Source: Roseateles_C aquae (GTDB lineage Bacteria; Pseudomonadota; Gammaproteobacteria; Burkholderiales; Burkholderiaceae_C). Taken from it: DNA of 64,000 nt. The notes under the pieces are model-generated. The model made no database searches and was not told the origin of the DNA. It saw only the letters and a list, made by a program, of their open reading frames with translations. Location of the stretch: assembly GCF_032337115.1 (NCBI RefSeq), contig NZ_JAVXZY010000001.1, positions 806,001-870,000 on the forward strand, written 5' to 3'. Shown here in pieces: positions 24,152 to 32,692 of this stretch (position 1 is the first letter of the stretch; every line of letters begins with the position of its first letter). Position numbers and translations under genes: made by a program.

Positions 24152-26259
24152 AGGCGACTCATCCATTCGGTGCTGGCCAACCCGCCAGGGGCGGCCGGTG
24201 CGAGCGTGCGGCGTCGGTCTCGCGCATTGCCGCCAGCTGCAGCAATGGGCTCGGCCTCTTCCGCATCGGCCTCCGGCGCGCTGCTCGGCGCTTCGGGCAC
24301 TTGCGAGAAGAGGTCGGGCTCCAGGGCTGCGGAGAGCCGGCGCCAAAGCGCTTCGGTGTACTTGTGGACTTCGAGCATCTGGATGCAGAACAGGGCGTAG
24401 ACGGTGCAGTCCAGCACTTCGTTGCGCTTGCCCACAGGGCAGTCCCAACGCGTGGTCATGCCCTTGGGGGTGCGCACCGGGATGCGCTTCTCGGCAGTGA
24501 GCTGCGCATAGAACTCGCTCGGCAGGGCCGGCGTGAAATGGATGCAGCCCTCGCCGGGCTCGGTGACGGACAGTCGGCCGTGCAGCAGATCCTTGGCGGT
24601 GTCGGTACCGACAAACCAGAGCCGAACGCCGCGCTTCTGGATGCGGCCATTGGCTTTGATGTCCACCAGCTTGGAGCGGCTCTTGATCGGCTTGCCGTAT
24701 TCGCTCTCGCCCTTGATGGCGTACCACCGCGGGTGGGCTTTGGCGTTGCGGCTGATGAACTGGTAGCACTGGTGCGTGAAGTTGCCACCGGTATCGATGG
24801 CCACCGCATCGGCATGCATCGGCATGCCGGAGTGGTGCTGGAACTGACGCTCGAGCGCAGGCTTGAGCTTGTCATCCCACTCCCGCAGATCGGCCGGATT
24901 GCCGTAGACCACCTGGTAGTCCACAGCCCAGAGTTCCTCCCCTCGCCCAACGCCCCAGCTGACCAGTTCCCAGCGGTCCTTCTGGGTGTCGACACCCGTG
25001 ACCACGTGCACTGCGCACTGCGGCACAGTGCGTAGCGGCCAGGGGTGCGGCTCGGCCTTGGCGCGTTGCTCCAGCACGCTGGATTCGGTGGACTCGAAGT
25101 CGAGTTCGTAGGTCTCGCCGCGTGTTTCGTTGACGAAGCCTTGCATGGCACCGTCGTCGCCGGCCTTGAGGCTGGCCGCGGCCTCGATGCATTCACGAGC
25201 GATCTTGGCCCAGGTGGTCTGGGGGCTGTAGGCCGTCCAGACATGAAAGGCCACATGGCGTGGTGGCTTGACGGGCATGCCGCTGACCAGACTGAGCCAC
25301 TGCGCGGTGTGGTGGTCGTAACGGAAGCCGCCGCGGTCATCCACCCAGCTGCCTTGGTCCCAAATGCGGAGGTAGTCGGCCTGCGTGATGCTGCCATGGC
25401 AGTGCGGGCACACGTGGTGCGCGGAGTCTGGATCGCCAGCGTTCCACTTGAAGCCGTGCCGGACGTCTTTGCCGCCCCAGGTCAACGGATGGTCGAGGCC
25501 GCAGTGCACACAGGGCACCTGGTAGCGCATGTAGGCCTCGGCCACGTTGGCCCGGCGCTCCACGTGGCTCATGCCCTTGATGCGCGGCGTGCTGCCGACG
25601 ATCAGCTTGGGATAGGCCGCGCCCTCCAGGCGCTTGCCGGCGAGCGTGATCGGATCGGCACTCTTCTCGACGCGTTGGTCGAAGCCGTCGATCTCGTCCA
25701 GCAGCGCAGCAGCGACGGTGATGCGGCGGTAGTTCTTCGCGGCCTTGCCGCCGAGCGTGTGCAGCACGCTACCCAGAAAGCGCTTGAGGTGGAGGGTGTT
25801 TTCCTTGGACTTCACCGAGGCGCCGACAAAGACGCTGGCCATGCATTCAACGTCGCGCAGCATTGGCTCAAGCTCGGTCTTGACGAAGCTGTCGCGGTCG
25901 TCATCGGTGGGTTGCCAGATGGCTTGGTTGCGGCGCCTGTGGTGGGCGTTGTAGGCCATGAAGGCCAGCAGCATCTTGGTGTAGCCCACGCGTGCGGACT
26001 TGGGGACGTTGACCTCCTCGATGGCGTCATTCGAGAAGGCGTCCATGATGCCGATCTGGAAGGGATAGGCCACCCAGTCTTGCTGGCCCTGCGAACTCTC
26101 AGCCGACAGGTAGAAGTTCTTGGCAGCCCAGGTGCTGAGCCGTTGCGGCGGCACCGCCTTGAGCGGCGACAGGCCCTTGCGCATAGCGCGCTCGATAGCT
26201 GCTCGCGCTTCGGCCGCGGCGACGGCCCAGGCCTGGCGAGGGAGCAGCGCCATGTTCAT
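24148..26259 (-). CDS. Terminase large subunit (lambda gpA family)
   Basis: A 703-residue protein of the GpA family. The packaging ATPase has a Walker A-like KSARVGYTK (87-95) and Walker B LLDEID (186-191). A two-Cys-pair zinc motif (CVHCG...CPHCHG) follows in the middle, and the nuclease domain starts around VVTGVDTQKDRWEL. A late block GKRNEVLDCTVYAL is also typical. It cuts concatemeric DNA and drives it into the prohead. Its start overlaps the small subunit stop (ATGA). Membership in this family points to a cos-type packaging strategy. Confidence 0.95.
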   Translation of the reverse strand: MNMALLPRQAWAVAAAEARAAIERAMRKGLSPLKAVPPQRLSTWAAKNFYLSAESSQGQQDWVAYPFQIGIMDAFSNDAIEEVNVPKSARVGYTKMLLAFMAYNAHHRRRNQAIWQPTDDDRDSFVKTELEPMLRDVECMASVFVGASVKSKENTLHLKRFLGSVLHTLGGKAAKNYRRITVAAALLDEIDGFDQRVEKSADPITLAGKRLEGAAYPKLIVGSTPRIKGMSHVERRANVAEAYMRYQVPCVHCGLDHPLTWGGKDVRHGFKWNAGDPDSAHHVCPHCHGSITQADYLRIWDQGSWVDDRGGFRYDHHTAQWLSLVSGMPVKPPRHVAFHVWTAYSPQTTWAKIARECIEAAASLKAGDDGAMQGFVNETRGETYELDFESTESSVLEQRAKAEPHPWPLRTVPQCAVHVVTGVDTQKDRWELVSWGVGRGEELWAVDYQVVYGNPADLREWDDKLKPALERQFQHHSGMPMHADAVAIDTGGNFTHQCYQFISRNAKAHPRWYAIKGESEYGKPIKSRSKLVDIKANGRIQKRGVRLWFVGTDTAKDLLHGRLSVTEPGEGCIHFTPALPSEFYAQLTAEKRIPVRTPKGMTTRWDCPVGKRNEVLDCTVYALFCIQMLEVHKYTEALWRRLSAALEPDLFSQVPEAPSSAPEADAEEAEPIAAAGGNARDRRRTLAPAAPGGLASTEWMSRL

Positions 26260-26822
26260 GGCTGCACCTCGTCATCATCCAGATCGGGCCCGCCAGCGCT
26301 CGCAGGGTCGACCTCCTCGTCCTCGTCCTGCGGGACTGTCTCGACCTCGGGAACAGCCAGCCGGCGTGTTGCCGCGACCCAGCCATTGCGGGCCACGGCC
26401 AGCGTGGCCATGAGCGTGGTGCGCGCGTCGTCAGGTAGATCAGGGCAGGTCTTTGCCAACTTGGCGGGGAGCGCATCAAGGTGGTCGGCAATGCTCTTGC
26501 TGGCATTGGCCAGCACCTCGGCCAGCAGGGCGATAGGTGCATAGGTGCCACGCGCCACCTCGTTCTTGATCTCCTGAGCCTCACGCTGCGCGCGAGCCAG
26601 CAGGGCGCGCTCGGTGGTCAGATCCAGATCACCAGATGCCGCCCGGCCTGCAGCCTCTAGGCGCAGCCGCTCGCAGTACGCGAGCAGCCAGGCGCCAGCG
26701 CACTCATCGCGCACCAGCGTGCCATCGCCCACCAGCTGCGAGATACGTGCAGGCGAGACGCCCACCAGACCGGCCATCTCGGCCTGGGAGATGGGCTGGC
26801 GCAGCAGCTGGGCCAGGGTCAT
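26256..26822 (-). CDS. Terminase small subunit (Nu1-like)
   Basis: A 188-residue protein with an N-terminal winged-helix (ISQAEMAGLVGVSPARISQLVGDG, residues about 11-34), a helical middle (LTTERALLARAQREAQEIKN) and an acidic C-terminal tail (PQDEDEEVDPASAGGPDLDD). This is the layout of Nu1-type small terminases, which bind cos DNA and recruit the large subunit. It is coupled to its neighbours on both sides by ATGA overlaps. Confidence 0.87.
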   Translation of the reverse strand: MTLAQLLRQPISQAEMAGLVGVSPARISQLVGDGTLVRDECAGAWLLAYCERLRLEAAGRAASGDLDLTTERALLARAQREAQEIKNEVARGTYAPIALLAEVLANASKSIADHLDALPAKLAKTCPDLPDDARTTLMATLAVARNGWVAATRRLAVPEVETVPQDEDEEVDPASAGGPDLDDDEVQP

Positions 26823-27685
26823 GCTTTCGCTCCGGCAAAGCGGCGCTCTACCTCGGCGTCCATCTGCCGCGGCAGCTCAGCGCGGACGGTGCGGTCCGCC
26901 ACGCCGTAGAAGTCATAGCGCGGCCGGTAGGTGGCGGCGGGCACGAAGAGGAACATGGGCTCGACGATGGAGCCGTGCAGGCCACTGCGCCGCCAAATGC
27001 CAGCCGGCAGATGCTGCTCGCGGCCATTACGGAAGCGCGCAGACGAGCGATTGCCCTTGCCGTGCGATACGAAGTATTCAGCGCCTCCCTTGCGAACCGC
27101 CAGCGCACCCTGGCGCTGCAGGCCCTTGGCCTTGATCTGGCTGACTGGCACGAATCGGCCATTGATCCAGCGGCCCCGGCCGGAAAGCTGGTCCTTCCGC
27201 TTCTGGGTCATGTTCGCTCGGTAGCCCTGCTCCCCGAAGGCCTGCAGGTAGGACAACAGCTGGACGATGAAAGGCCCAGGCACGCCGCCGAAGCCGTCGC
27301 GCGGCGCCTTCGCGCCAGGCACGGCCACCCAGCCAGGCGGCAGCACGCCGATGCGCTGCAGTGCGCGCTCGAAGCGCTTCGGCCTACGCTTGCCGCCGTC
27401 GATCTCGGCGCGCAGCACGCTGTTCGGGTCGACGCCCTTGCCGCCGAGGCTCTGCAGATAGAGCGTGGCGAACGGCTTGCTGCTGTTGGCGGCCCCCACC
27501 CACACTGACCCGGTGATGTACGGCGTCACGCGGTCAAAGACTGCCCGCATTTCCTTCTGCTCTGCCTCTCGGGCGATGAAGGCCACGGCGTTCACGGCAC
27601 GGACACCAGCGGCCCGGAATTCATTGGGGAACTTGTTGAGCAAGCTGGTGATGCGTGGGACTGGACTGACTATGCGACCCATCAC
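26819..27685 (-). CDS. Minor tail protein Z-like / gp10-like head-tail connector protein
   Basis: A 288-residue protein (287 if the second Met is used). An N-terminal helix (RITSLLNKFPNEFRAAGVRAVN) leads into a long basic alpha/beta protein with a C-terminal PRQMDAEVERRFAGA helix. The start and end resemble the gpZ/HK97-gp10-like group of tail-completion proteins. In lambda, Z lies after FII; here the gene is placed upstream of the terminase. Its stop overlaps the small terminase start. The assignment is moderate. Confidence 0.55.
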   Translation of the reverse strand: MMGRIVSPVPRITSLLNKFPNEFRAAGVRAVNAVAFIAREAEQKEMRAVFDRVTPYITGSVWVGAANSSKPFATLYLQSLGGKGVDPNSVLRAEIDGGKRRPKRFERALQRIGVLPPGWVAVPGAKAPRDGFGGVPGPFIVQLLSYLQAFGEQGYRANMTQKRKDQLSGRGRWINGRFVPVSQIKAKGLQRQGALAVRKGGAEYFVSHGKGNRSSARFRNGREQHLPAGIWRRSGLHGSIVEPMFLFVPAATYRPRYDFYGVADRTVRAELPRQMDAEVERRFAGAKA

Positions 27686-28081
27686 TTAACCCCCCTAGGC
27701 ACTGCCGCAAGTAGCGAGCGAAGGGGGCTCGAATTACCCGTCTCCGGGGGCTTCCGGGAGGACCCGCAGCCTGCCCGGGTCGGCCGGGTCCGGGGGGCGG
27801 ACTGGGCCGGTCGGGCGGGCCGTGCGCCGAGAGCAGTCAGGGGCTGACGGCCATCGACCGTGCAAACGAGTGCACAACCCTTTTCTTCTTTCTCACCCTC
27901 TACCTTTTCTTCTTTGGAAAGTAGAAAGGGTGTGGGTGTTATAGGTGTTGCGGCACCTGTTACAGCGCAAAGCCGCGCCGTTACTAGCGTTGCGCTGTAT
28001 CGAATGGGTTTGCTTCGCATGATATGCAGTCCTTTCGAATGAGGTGAGTACAGTTGCAGCGATGCTTGTGCAACGCGCGTA

Positions 28082-28095
28082 CGGGCGCGCGCCCG
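28082..28095. repeat. 14-bp perfect GC palindrome
   Basis: CGGGCGCGCGCCCG reads the same on both strands. Position and composition would fit the core of a cohesive-end site or a regulator site, but no cut position can be inferred. Confidence 0.4.
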
Positions 28096-28130
28096 GAAAC
28101 CGCGCAACACGCGTAACAGCGGGGCTTCCA

Positions 28131-28161
28131 GCCGCAACAGGCGCCGCAACAGCCGCAACAG
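28131..28161. repeat. Three direct repeats GCCGCAACAG
   Basis: Exact copies lie at 28131-28140, 28143-28152 and 28152-28161, with related forms (CGCAACAC, CGTAACAG) at 28101-28119. They sit just beyond the stop of the primase-helicase gene. Short spaced repeats like these are found as terminase-binding R-sites near cos and as iterons at replication origins. Which applies is not decidable here. Confidence 0.55.
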
Positions 28162-28168
28162 CGATAGG

Positions 28169-30781
28169 TCAGGAGCCGAGCGCATCGTCGTCATCACGGT
28201 CGTTTCTCCTCATGAAGTCGCGCACGACTTTCTCGAAGTCCTTCACGGCAGCCGCAGCCCACTCGCCCTCGCTGATGCCTGGCTCGGGCGGTGCGCACTT
28301 ACGAGGCACCCAGCAGCGCACGGCGCGCCGCCCGCCACCCTCGGCCACGCTCACCTTCAGCTGGATCACCTTGGTCTGAATGACTGGCGGCAGCCGGCAG
28401 CCCTTCTCATCGCGCTCGACGCGCTCGTGTGCAAACCGCCCAGCGGTGCTGGTGAACTGGGCCTGTGTCGGCCAGAACCGCTCGCCGGTGGCATCGCACC
28501 AGCGGCGGAAGGCGCGGTACAGCTGCTCGACGCTGCACACGCGCATCGGCAGATCGAGGAAGCCGCGCAGCCACTCATGCATGAACCGCTCGGCCGGCTT
28601 GTAGCTCAGCTCGATCAGGTTCTGCTTGGCGACGGTGAGCGGCGGCTTCGTGTGTTCATCGAAGTCCTGCAAGTCCAACGTCATCAGGAAGTGCATGAAC
28701 TTGGCCGCACCGCCGTTCGCCAGGAATTCGGCGACGCGTGCATACAGCGTGCCGTCCTCAGCCGCAGGCGTGTAGACCACCAGATAGCGTCGATCCAGAT
28801 CCTCCAGCACCAGCGGCTGGGACTCATTGGAGAGGAACACAAGATTGGCGTGGTTCGATTCCCAGCGCGTGTCCGCATGCATGGCGCGGATCGGGATCTT
28901 CGTGCGCTGGGTGACGATCCACTTCAGCCTGTTCTTGCCGTGGTACATCTCCTGCCGGCTGACCACCTCGTCGCCGATGATCAGCATGCGCCCAGACAGC
29001 CAGGTGTTGTACTTGTCCTCCAGCTCGGTCTGCCCGACCATCACGCCATAGTCGCCGAAGAAATCCCGGTAGGCATCGAAGAACAGGTTCTTCCCCGTGC
29101 CCTGCGGGCCGTGAAAGACCAGCGCGGTATCCATCTTCGCGCCCAGACGCTGCAGTGGCAGTGCAAGCCAGCGCAACACCCAATCCGCGATCTCTTCTGC
29201 CCCCAGGCCAGGCGCCTCGCTGGTCGAACACAGATGCCGCAGCAGCTCGATCATCACCGAGCAATCGCCCGGCTCCGGCTCCAGGGGCAGCCCTTTGAAC
29301 AGATTGATGCATCCCTTGCCAAGGTCTACCCCGGGTTCGAAGGCGATCTCGTGATCCCGCACCACCCAGCGGTCCTCGCTGGCCATCCAGAGCTTCACCA
29401 CATCGCCGCCAAACGTGTGCCGGAGGTTCGCGATCTCGATTGCCTTCAGTTGCTCGGTGTCCCAGGCCAGCTTGGTGCCGTACTGGTAAGCAAAGGTCTT
29501 CTTCAGCACCAACAGGTTCGCCTGTTCACGCTTGGTCAGCGGGCGGCGACGGCGCTTCTGCGCCTTGCCGTCACCCTCGTCCGCGTCTTCTTGGCCCAGC
29601 CCATCGTCATCGGAGTCGCCGCCCCCTCCCCCGCCGCCATGCCCGGCGCCGCCACCGTCTTCGATAGGGGGTGGGGGGGGCTCCGGGCGCTGGCTATCAC
29701 CCCCGCCGCCGTCCGGCTCGGGCCTGCGTGCAGACGCGCGCCTGCGTTGCGTTAGCTGCACGCCCACGCGCTGCGCGAGCCAGTGCAAGGCCTCCTTCAC
29801 GGACATGCACCCGAACTTCACGACCACATCGATAGCGGTCAGCTTCTCTTCGGCACCGAAGTCCTGAATGCCGCTCGGCAACAGGCCCAGATCCTCCTGG
29901 AGCTCACGCCCCAGATCCTTGGAAGAAACGCGGTACCCGTCCTTGTAGGCACGCGCCTTGGGGAACAGCTCCGGCACCCAGCTGGCCAGCGCCCGCAGCG
30001 CCTCTTGGTTGACCCGCTTGAAATCGTCGGCGCCCTCCGTCCTGTCCGTGCCTTCACTGCGCCGCTTGGCTTGCGCCGCGCCGGTTGCTGCTGGCGCTGG
30101 TGCAGCGGCAGCTTTGCGCGCATCACGCTCCCGCTTGGCCTGCTCGCACATGCCGCGCATCACCGCCAAGGCTTCCGGGTCCGCCGGCTGGGCCTGCTCA
30201 GGCGCATTGCCCCAGCGCTCGCCTGTGCACGTGAAGAACTGGCGCCCGCAATACACCTCCAGTCCAATGTCATCGTCTTTGAACGACTCCACCTCGCCGG
30301 AAAGAATGATGTGCACGCCCGTGCCGCTCACGGAGCGCTCCGCATAGCTCGGGCACATGCGCAACACGAGGTCGCAGCGGCGAGAGACTTCACCGGTCTC
30401 CAGATCGATGGCGCCATCGATGTCAACGCCAACCAGCCCGTCGCCAGGCAGAAAGGCAAAGCCAATGCCATCCCAACTCTGCCGCGATGCAAACGCGGCA
30501 ATCACCGCGTCAAAGCTCACCAGCTCAGCACGGTCTAGCGGGTCGCCCTGCTGCACCTGGGGCATGCCCTCAGTAGGCTTGCCGTCCTTGGGTTTGCCAT
30601 GCGGCCAACCGCGCAACTGCCCCGACGCGTAGTACGGCATCTTGGCCGGCTTCTTGGTAGGGTCCTTGCGCACATAGCGCCACACCAACCACTGCGGTAG
30701 CGCGCGCATCGCCTCCGGAAGGCCGCGGAAGCGCTCGATCTGCGCGTTCCGAGCCGCCAATGCGTCAGCTCTTGAAACCAT
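28169..30781 (-). CDS. Phage primase-helicase (primase-polymerase plus SF3/D5-like helicase)
   Basis: An 870-residue protein. The N-terminal third has archaeo-eukaryotic primase-type features: DGLVGVDIDGAID (acidic DxD pair) and SVSGTGVHIIL. A highly acidic, Gly/Pro-rich linker (about 360-410) separates it from an SF3/D5-like helicase with Walker A GPQGTGKN and Walker B LIIGDEV, followed by SNHANLVFLSNES (sensor region) and a C-terminal winged-helix-like part. It would unwind and prime phage DNA. Three coupled genes (31289 to 28169) form the replication block. Confidence 0.88.
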   Translation of the reverse strand: MVSRADALAARNAQIERFRGLPEAMRALPQWLVWRYVRKDPTKKPAKMPYYASGQLRGWPHGKPKDGKPTEGMPQVQQGDPLDRAELVSFDAVIAAFASRQSWDGIGFAFLPGDGLVGVDIDGAIDLETGEVSRRCDLVLRMCPSYAERSVSGTGVHIILSGEVESFKDDDIGLEVYCGRQFFTCTGERWGNAPEQAQPADPEALAVMRGMCEQAKRERDARKAAAAPAPAATGAAQAKRRSEGTDRTEGADDFKRVNQEALRALASWVPELFPKARAYKDGYRVSSKDLGRELQEDLGLLPSGIQDFGAEEKLTAIDVVVKFGCMSVKEALHWLAQRVGVQLTQRRRASARRPEPDGGGGDSQRPEPPPPPIEDGGGAGHGGGGGGGDSDDDGLGQEDADEGDGKAQKRRRRPLTKREQANLLVLKKTFAYQYGTKLAWDTEQLKAIEIANLRHTFGGDVVKLWMASEDRWVVRDHEIAFEPGVDLGKGCINLFKGLPLEPEPGDCSVMIELLRHLCSTSEAPGLGAEEIADWVLRWLALPLQRLGAKMDTALVFHGPQGTGKNLFFDAYRDFFGDYGVMVGQTELEDKYNTWLSGRMLIIGDEVVSRQEMYHGKNRLKWIVTQRTKIPIRAMHADTRWESNHANLVFLSNESQPLVLEDLDRRYLVVYTPAAEDGTLYARVAEFLANGGAAKFMHFLMTLDLQDFDEHTKPPLTVAKQNLIELSYKPAERFMHEWLRGFLDLPMRVCSVEQLYRAFRRWCDATGERFWPTQAQFTSTAGRFAHERVERDEKGCRLPPVIQTKVIQLKVSVAEGGGRRAVRCWVPRKCAPPEPGISEGEWAAAAVKDFEKVVRDFMRRNDRDDDDALGS

Positions 30782-31050
30782 CAGGCGCTGCGCCCCTGCT
30801 TGGCGAGCGTCAGCAGTCGCCCCTCATGGTCCTGGCGGCAATCGGTATCGCAGTAGACGGCCAGAGGCATGCAGGCGGCGCCGCAATTGCTGCACCAGCC
30901 AGGCCGGCCAGCCGGCACGCGCGCTGCAGCGGCCTGCGCTTCGAGCAGCGCTGCTGCCAGGAACTCTGCCTCGCGCTGTGTGGCCAGGTCGTCTGGGCTG
31001 AGACGCGTGGATGGGTCTACATCCACCAGGGCATCAGGCACCGGGCTCAT
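30781..31050 (-). CDS. Small zinc-ribbon protein
   Basis: An 89-residue protein. The C-terminal half has a CSNCG...YCDTDCRQDHE motif, four Cys arranged like DksA/TraR or DUF2116-type zinc ribbons. The N-terminal half is helical (AEFLAAALLEAQAAAA). Its start overlaps the upstream stop (ATGA) and its stop overlaps the primase start (TGATG). A role in replication or transcription control is plausible but not shown. Confidence 0.6.
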   Translation of the reverse strand: MSPVPDALVDVDPSTRLSPDDLATQREAEFLAAALLEAQAAAARVPAGRPGWCSNCGAACMPLAVYCDTDCRQDHEGRLLTLAKQGRSA

Positions 31051-31289
31051 GCGCTCACCGCTTCGGCCTGGCGCGCAGCCCGCAGCTGCTTAAGCAACGT
31101 GATGTCATCTGCCGGCCGCACCAGGCCTTGCGCGGCCAGCTCGGCGTTGATCTCGTCGATCCGGTCAATGTCGCGGCGCGAGGCCGCATCCTGCAAGGCC
31201 ACGATCACGGCCGGCGGGAAATGGCTGCTCACAGCCATCACCGGTCTGCGCCCATCGCCCAGACTACTCTGCATCCGATAGTCACTCAT
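31047..31289 (-). CDS. Hypothetical small helical protein
   Basis: An 80-residue protein. I chose the ATG at 31289 because GGAG lies 9 bases upstream; the ATG at 31298 directly abuts that GGAG. It contains FPPAVIVALQDAASRRDIDRIDEINAELAAQG, a helical pattern of the type found in small replication-module proteins. It is the first gene of the minus-strand replication block. Function unknown. Confidence 0.55.
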   Translation of the reverse strand: MSDYRMQSSLGDGRRPVMAVSSHFPPAVIVALQDAASRRDIDRIDEINAELAAQGLVRPADDITLLKQLRAARQAEAVSA

Positions 31290-31363
31290 TGCTCGCATCT
31301 CCTAGGCACTGCGACGCGCCCCAATGAATCGTTATGCTGTCGGCTCAACGCTGCTGCCAGCGC

Positions 31364-31858
31364 TCAAGCACCGAACAACCAATGGAAAATCCGCTCGCCA
31401 AACTTGCGCTCGACTACTGGTACAAGGTGCTCATGGCCGCCGGCTTGGCTGTGTTTCTTGCCACCGGCGCTGGCTTGCTCCCCGCCTTTCCAACAGCCGC
31501 CACCGCTCTCACGGCGCTCGGCGTGTTCTTCGTGGGGGTGGGTGAGTGGATCAATCACCCCTTGCAGACCAGGTTGTTGCGAGCCACCGCCCGCTTTCCG
31601 GGCGGCGTTGTCACTGGCCATCCCCGAAGCCCGCACTTCGCTGGCATCGCCTTTGACGCTCTCGGCGCAGCGCTCATCAGCGGCGGGCTCTACAAGTTCC
31701 TGGCTTAAGCGATGCCCGCACTTTGGGCAGTTGAAGTAAAACGGAGTGATCGTTGCGCCCGGGGGAAGCTCGATATCTGCGCCGATCAGGTAAGGCCCGT
31801 GCTCGCTGTCAGAGAGCGGCTGAGCGAACATGGCGTTGACTGCGTCAGTTCGGCGCAT
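31364..31858 (-). CDS. Possible Cro-downstream protein with CxxC motif
   Basis: A frame of 164 codons starting 14 bases inside the end of the Cro-like gene, with AGGGGG upstream. The N-terminal third looks protein-like (PYLIGADIELPPGATITPFYFNCPKCGHRL, a CxxC pair), but the remainder is low-complexity and lies antisense to the membrane-protein gene at 31382-31708. Either only the N-terminal part is functional or one of the two frames is not real. Confidence 0.3.
   Translation of the reverse strand: MRRTDAVNAMFAQPLSDSEHGPYLIGADIELPPGATITPFYFNCPKCGHRLSQELVEPAADERCAESVKGDASEVRASGMASDNAARKAGGGSQQPGLQGVIDPLTHPHEEHAERRESGGGCWKGGEQASAGGKKHSQAGGHEHLVPVVERKFGERIFHWLFGA
31382..31708 (+). CDS. Small membrane protein
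   Basis: A 108-residue protein starting MENPLAKLALDYWYKV. It has two clear membrane segments close together (about 15-37 and 40-58), a loop with conserved-looking ITHP-type features (GEWINHPLQTR), and a third segment near the C-terminus (about 88-105, AFDALGAALISGGLYKFLA). It is transcribed divergently from the replication block and alone on this strand here. It could be an immunity, superinfection-exclusion or lysogenic-conversion protein; nothing in the sequence fixes this. Confidence 0.6.
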   Translation: MENPLAKLALDYWYKVLMAAGLAVFLATGAGLLPAFPTAATALTALGVFFVGVGEWINHPLQTRLLRATARFPGGVVTGHPRSPHFAGIAFDALGAALISGGLYKFLA

Positions 31859-32084
31859 GCTGAGCCCCCTGATGACCCGAAACAGGGACGGCGGGATTGG
31901 ACGCTGGTGCTATTGCTTGGGCCATACGCCATTGCGCAGCCTGGACCATGCTTTGGTGATGCCGCTTCAGCTCGTCTGGCCACTGGCTGAGGGCGGAATG
32001 CGAAATACATAGCGCCTTGGCTGCACGCGTCACTGCACCACGCCCATTACCCCCCAAGAGGGTGATAGCTTCAGACTTAGTCAT
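31845..32084 (-). CDS. Cro-like repressor
   Basis: A 79-residue protein with a Cro/DicC/YdaS-type helix-turn-helix at the N-terminus: MTKSEAITLLGGNGRGAVTR, then AKALCISHSALSQWPDEL. Such proteins oppose the CI-like repressor by binding the same operators. It is divergent from the CI-like gene with 68 bases between. A promoter on the minus strand (TTGCCA, 16-base spacer, TACTAT at 32091-32096) would start transcription close to the ATG, so the message may be nearly leaderless. Confidence 0.8.
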   Translation of the reverse strand: MTKSEAITLLGGNGRGAVTRAAKALCISHSALSQWPDELKRHHQSMVQAAQWRMAQAIAPASNPAVPVSGHQGAQHAPN

Positions 32085-32152
32085 TTGTTCATAGTAGCAT
32101 GCTTACTTACAATGGCAAGCACGCTCACTCGTTAGTGCACTAAATTCCAAGC
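32085..32152. promoter_or_regulatory. cro-cI divergent promoter and operator region
   Basis: The 68 bases between the divergent repressor genes hold a minus-strand promoter for the Cro-like gene (-35 TTGCCA at 32113-32118, -10 TACTAT at 32091-32096), a palindrome around AGCATGCT (32096-32103) overlapping that -10, and a perfect 12-bp palindrome TTAGTGCACTAA (32132-32143) just before the CI-like start. These are the likely operators. Related TTAGC/GCTAA elements recur at the early promoter near 34147-34209. Confidence 0.65.
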
Positions 32153-32692
32153 ATGGATTTGCAGCACCGCCTCGAACACGTGATGCGCACCATGGGCTGG
32201 GATCGCGGAGACTTGATCCGCATATCCAAACAGTCCAGCTCGGTGGTGTCGCAGTGGCTTGGCCATGGCAGCAAGCCAATTAAGAGCATCGCAAAGCTTG
32301 AAGCCGCCGAGGCGCTTGCCAGGGCGAGCGGCTTCAACGCGTTGTGGATTGCCAGAGGCAAAGGCGCCCCTCGCCCAGCAGATGATGACGCCATCGCGAA
32401 GGGCGTCTGGCCTTTTGAGCGCGTCACACTGGCACAGTTGTTGGCACTTGACCCCGCGATGCGCGCGAGGCTGGAAGCCATGATTGAAGGCGCTATTGCA
32501 TGCAATGCGCCTGCGCCATTCGCGGCGACTCGATCTGCTTGGCACGGCACCGCCATGCAAATTGCAGCTGCCGTCGATGCCGTCAATAGGACCGATCAGT
32601 TCACACGGTTCATCGAGTCCATTGACCGGCAGTTTGAGTCGGCCCGGCCAATTGCTGAACTGCCCGACAGCGCCGTCAAACCGACAAGGTAG
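32153..32692 (+). CDS. CI-like phage repressor, lacking a peptidase domain
   Basis: A 179-residue protein. The N-terminal 65 residues form an XRE-type helix-turn-helix (WDRGDLIRISKQSSSVVSQW), then a KPIKSIAKLEAAEALARASGFNALWI block as in many phage repressors. The C-terminal part is helical and shows no S24/LexA-type Ser-Lys self-cleavage features. It is therefore probably not inactivated by RecA-driven autocleavage. Another signal, such as an antirepressor or the neighbouring LuxR-type system, would be needed for induction. It is divergent from the Cro-like gene and ends against the converging gene at 32693. Confidence 0.78.
   Translation: MDLQHRLEHVMRTMGWDRGDLIRISKQSSSVVSQWLGHGSKPIKSIAKLEAAEALARASGFNALWIARGKGAPRPADDDAIAKGVWPFERVTLAQLLALDPAMRARLEAMIEGAIACNAPAPFAATRSAWHGTAMQIAAAVDAVNRTDQFTRFIESIDRQFESARPIAELPDSAVKPTR

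Larger units (their letters stand above)
27686..28168. other. Intergenic region between primase and packaging genes; candidate cos or late control region
   Basis: No convincing gene: the one long minus frame encodes a low-complexity Leu/Arg then Pro/Arg-rich product without a ribosome site. The region holds a pyrimidine-rich tract (about 27886-27920), a perfect 14-bp GC palindrome (28082-28095) and direct repeats near 28101-28161. Cos sites normally lie just upstream of the terminase genes, so this is the natural place for one, and for the promoter of the packaging-head operon. Neither can be fixed by eye. Confidence 0.5.

Noticed and set aside
25045..26544. Long plus-strand frames of several hundred codons antisense to the terminase and other late genes
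   Set aside because: They mirror the codon structure of high-GC minus-strand genes and show no domain motifs.
27682..28197. A 171-codon minus-strand open frame in the primase-packaging gap
   Set aside because: The product is low-complexity (Leu/Arg then Pro/Arg runs), has no ribosome site and overlaps repeats and a palindrome; it looks like a by-product of high GC.
31712..31990. A 92-codon plus-strand frame behind the membrane-protein gene
   Set aside because: It is antisense to the Cro-like gene end and shows no protein-like pattern.
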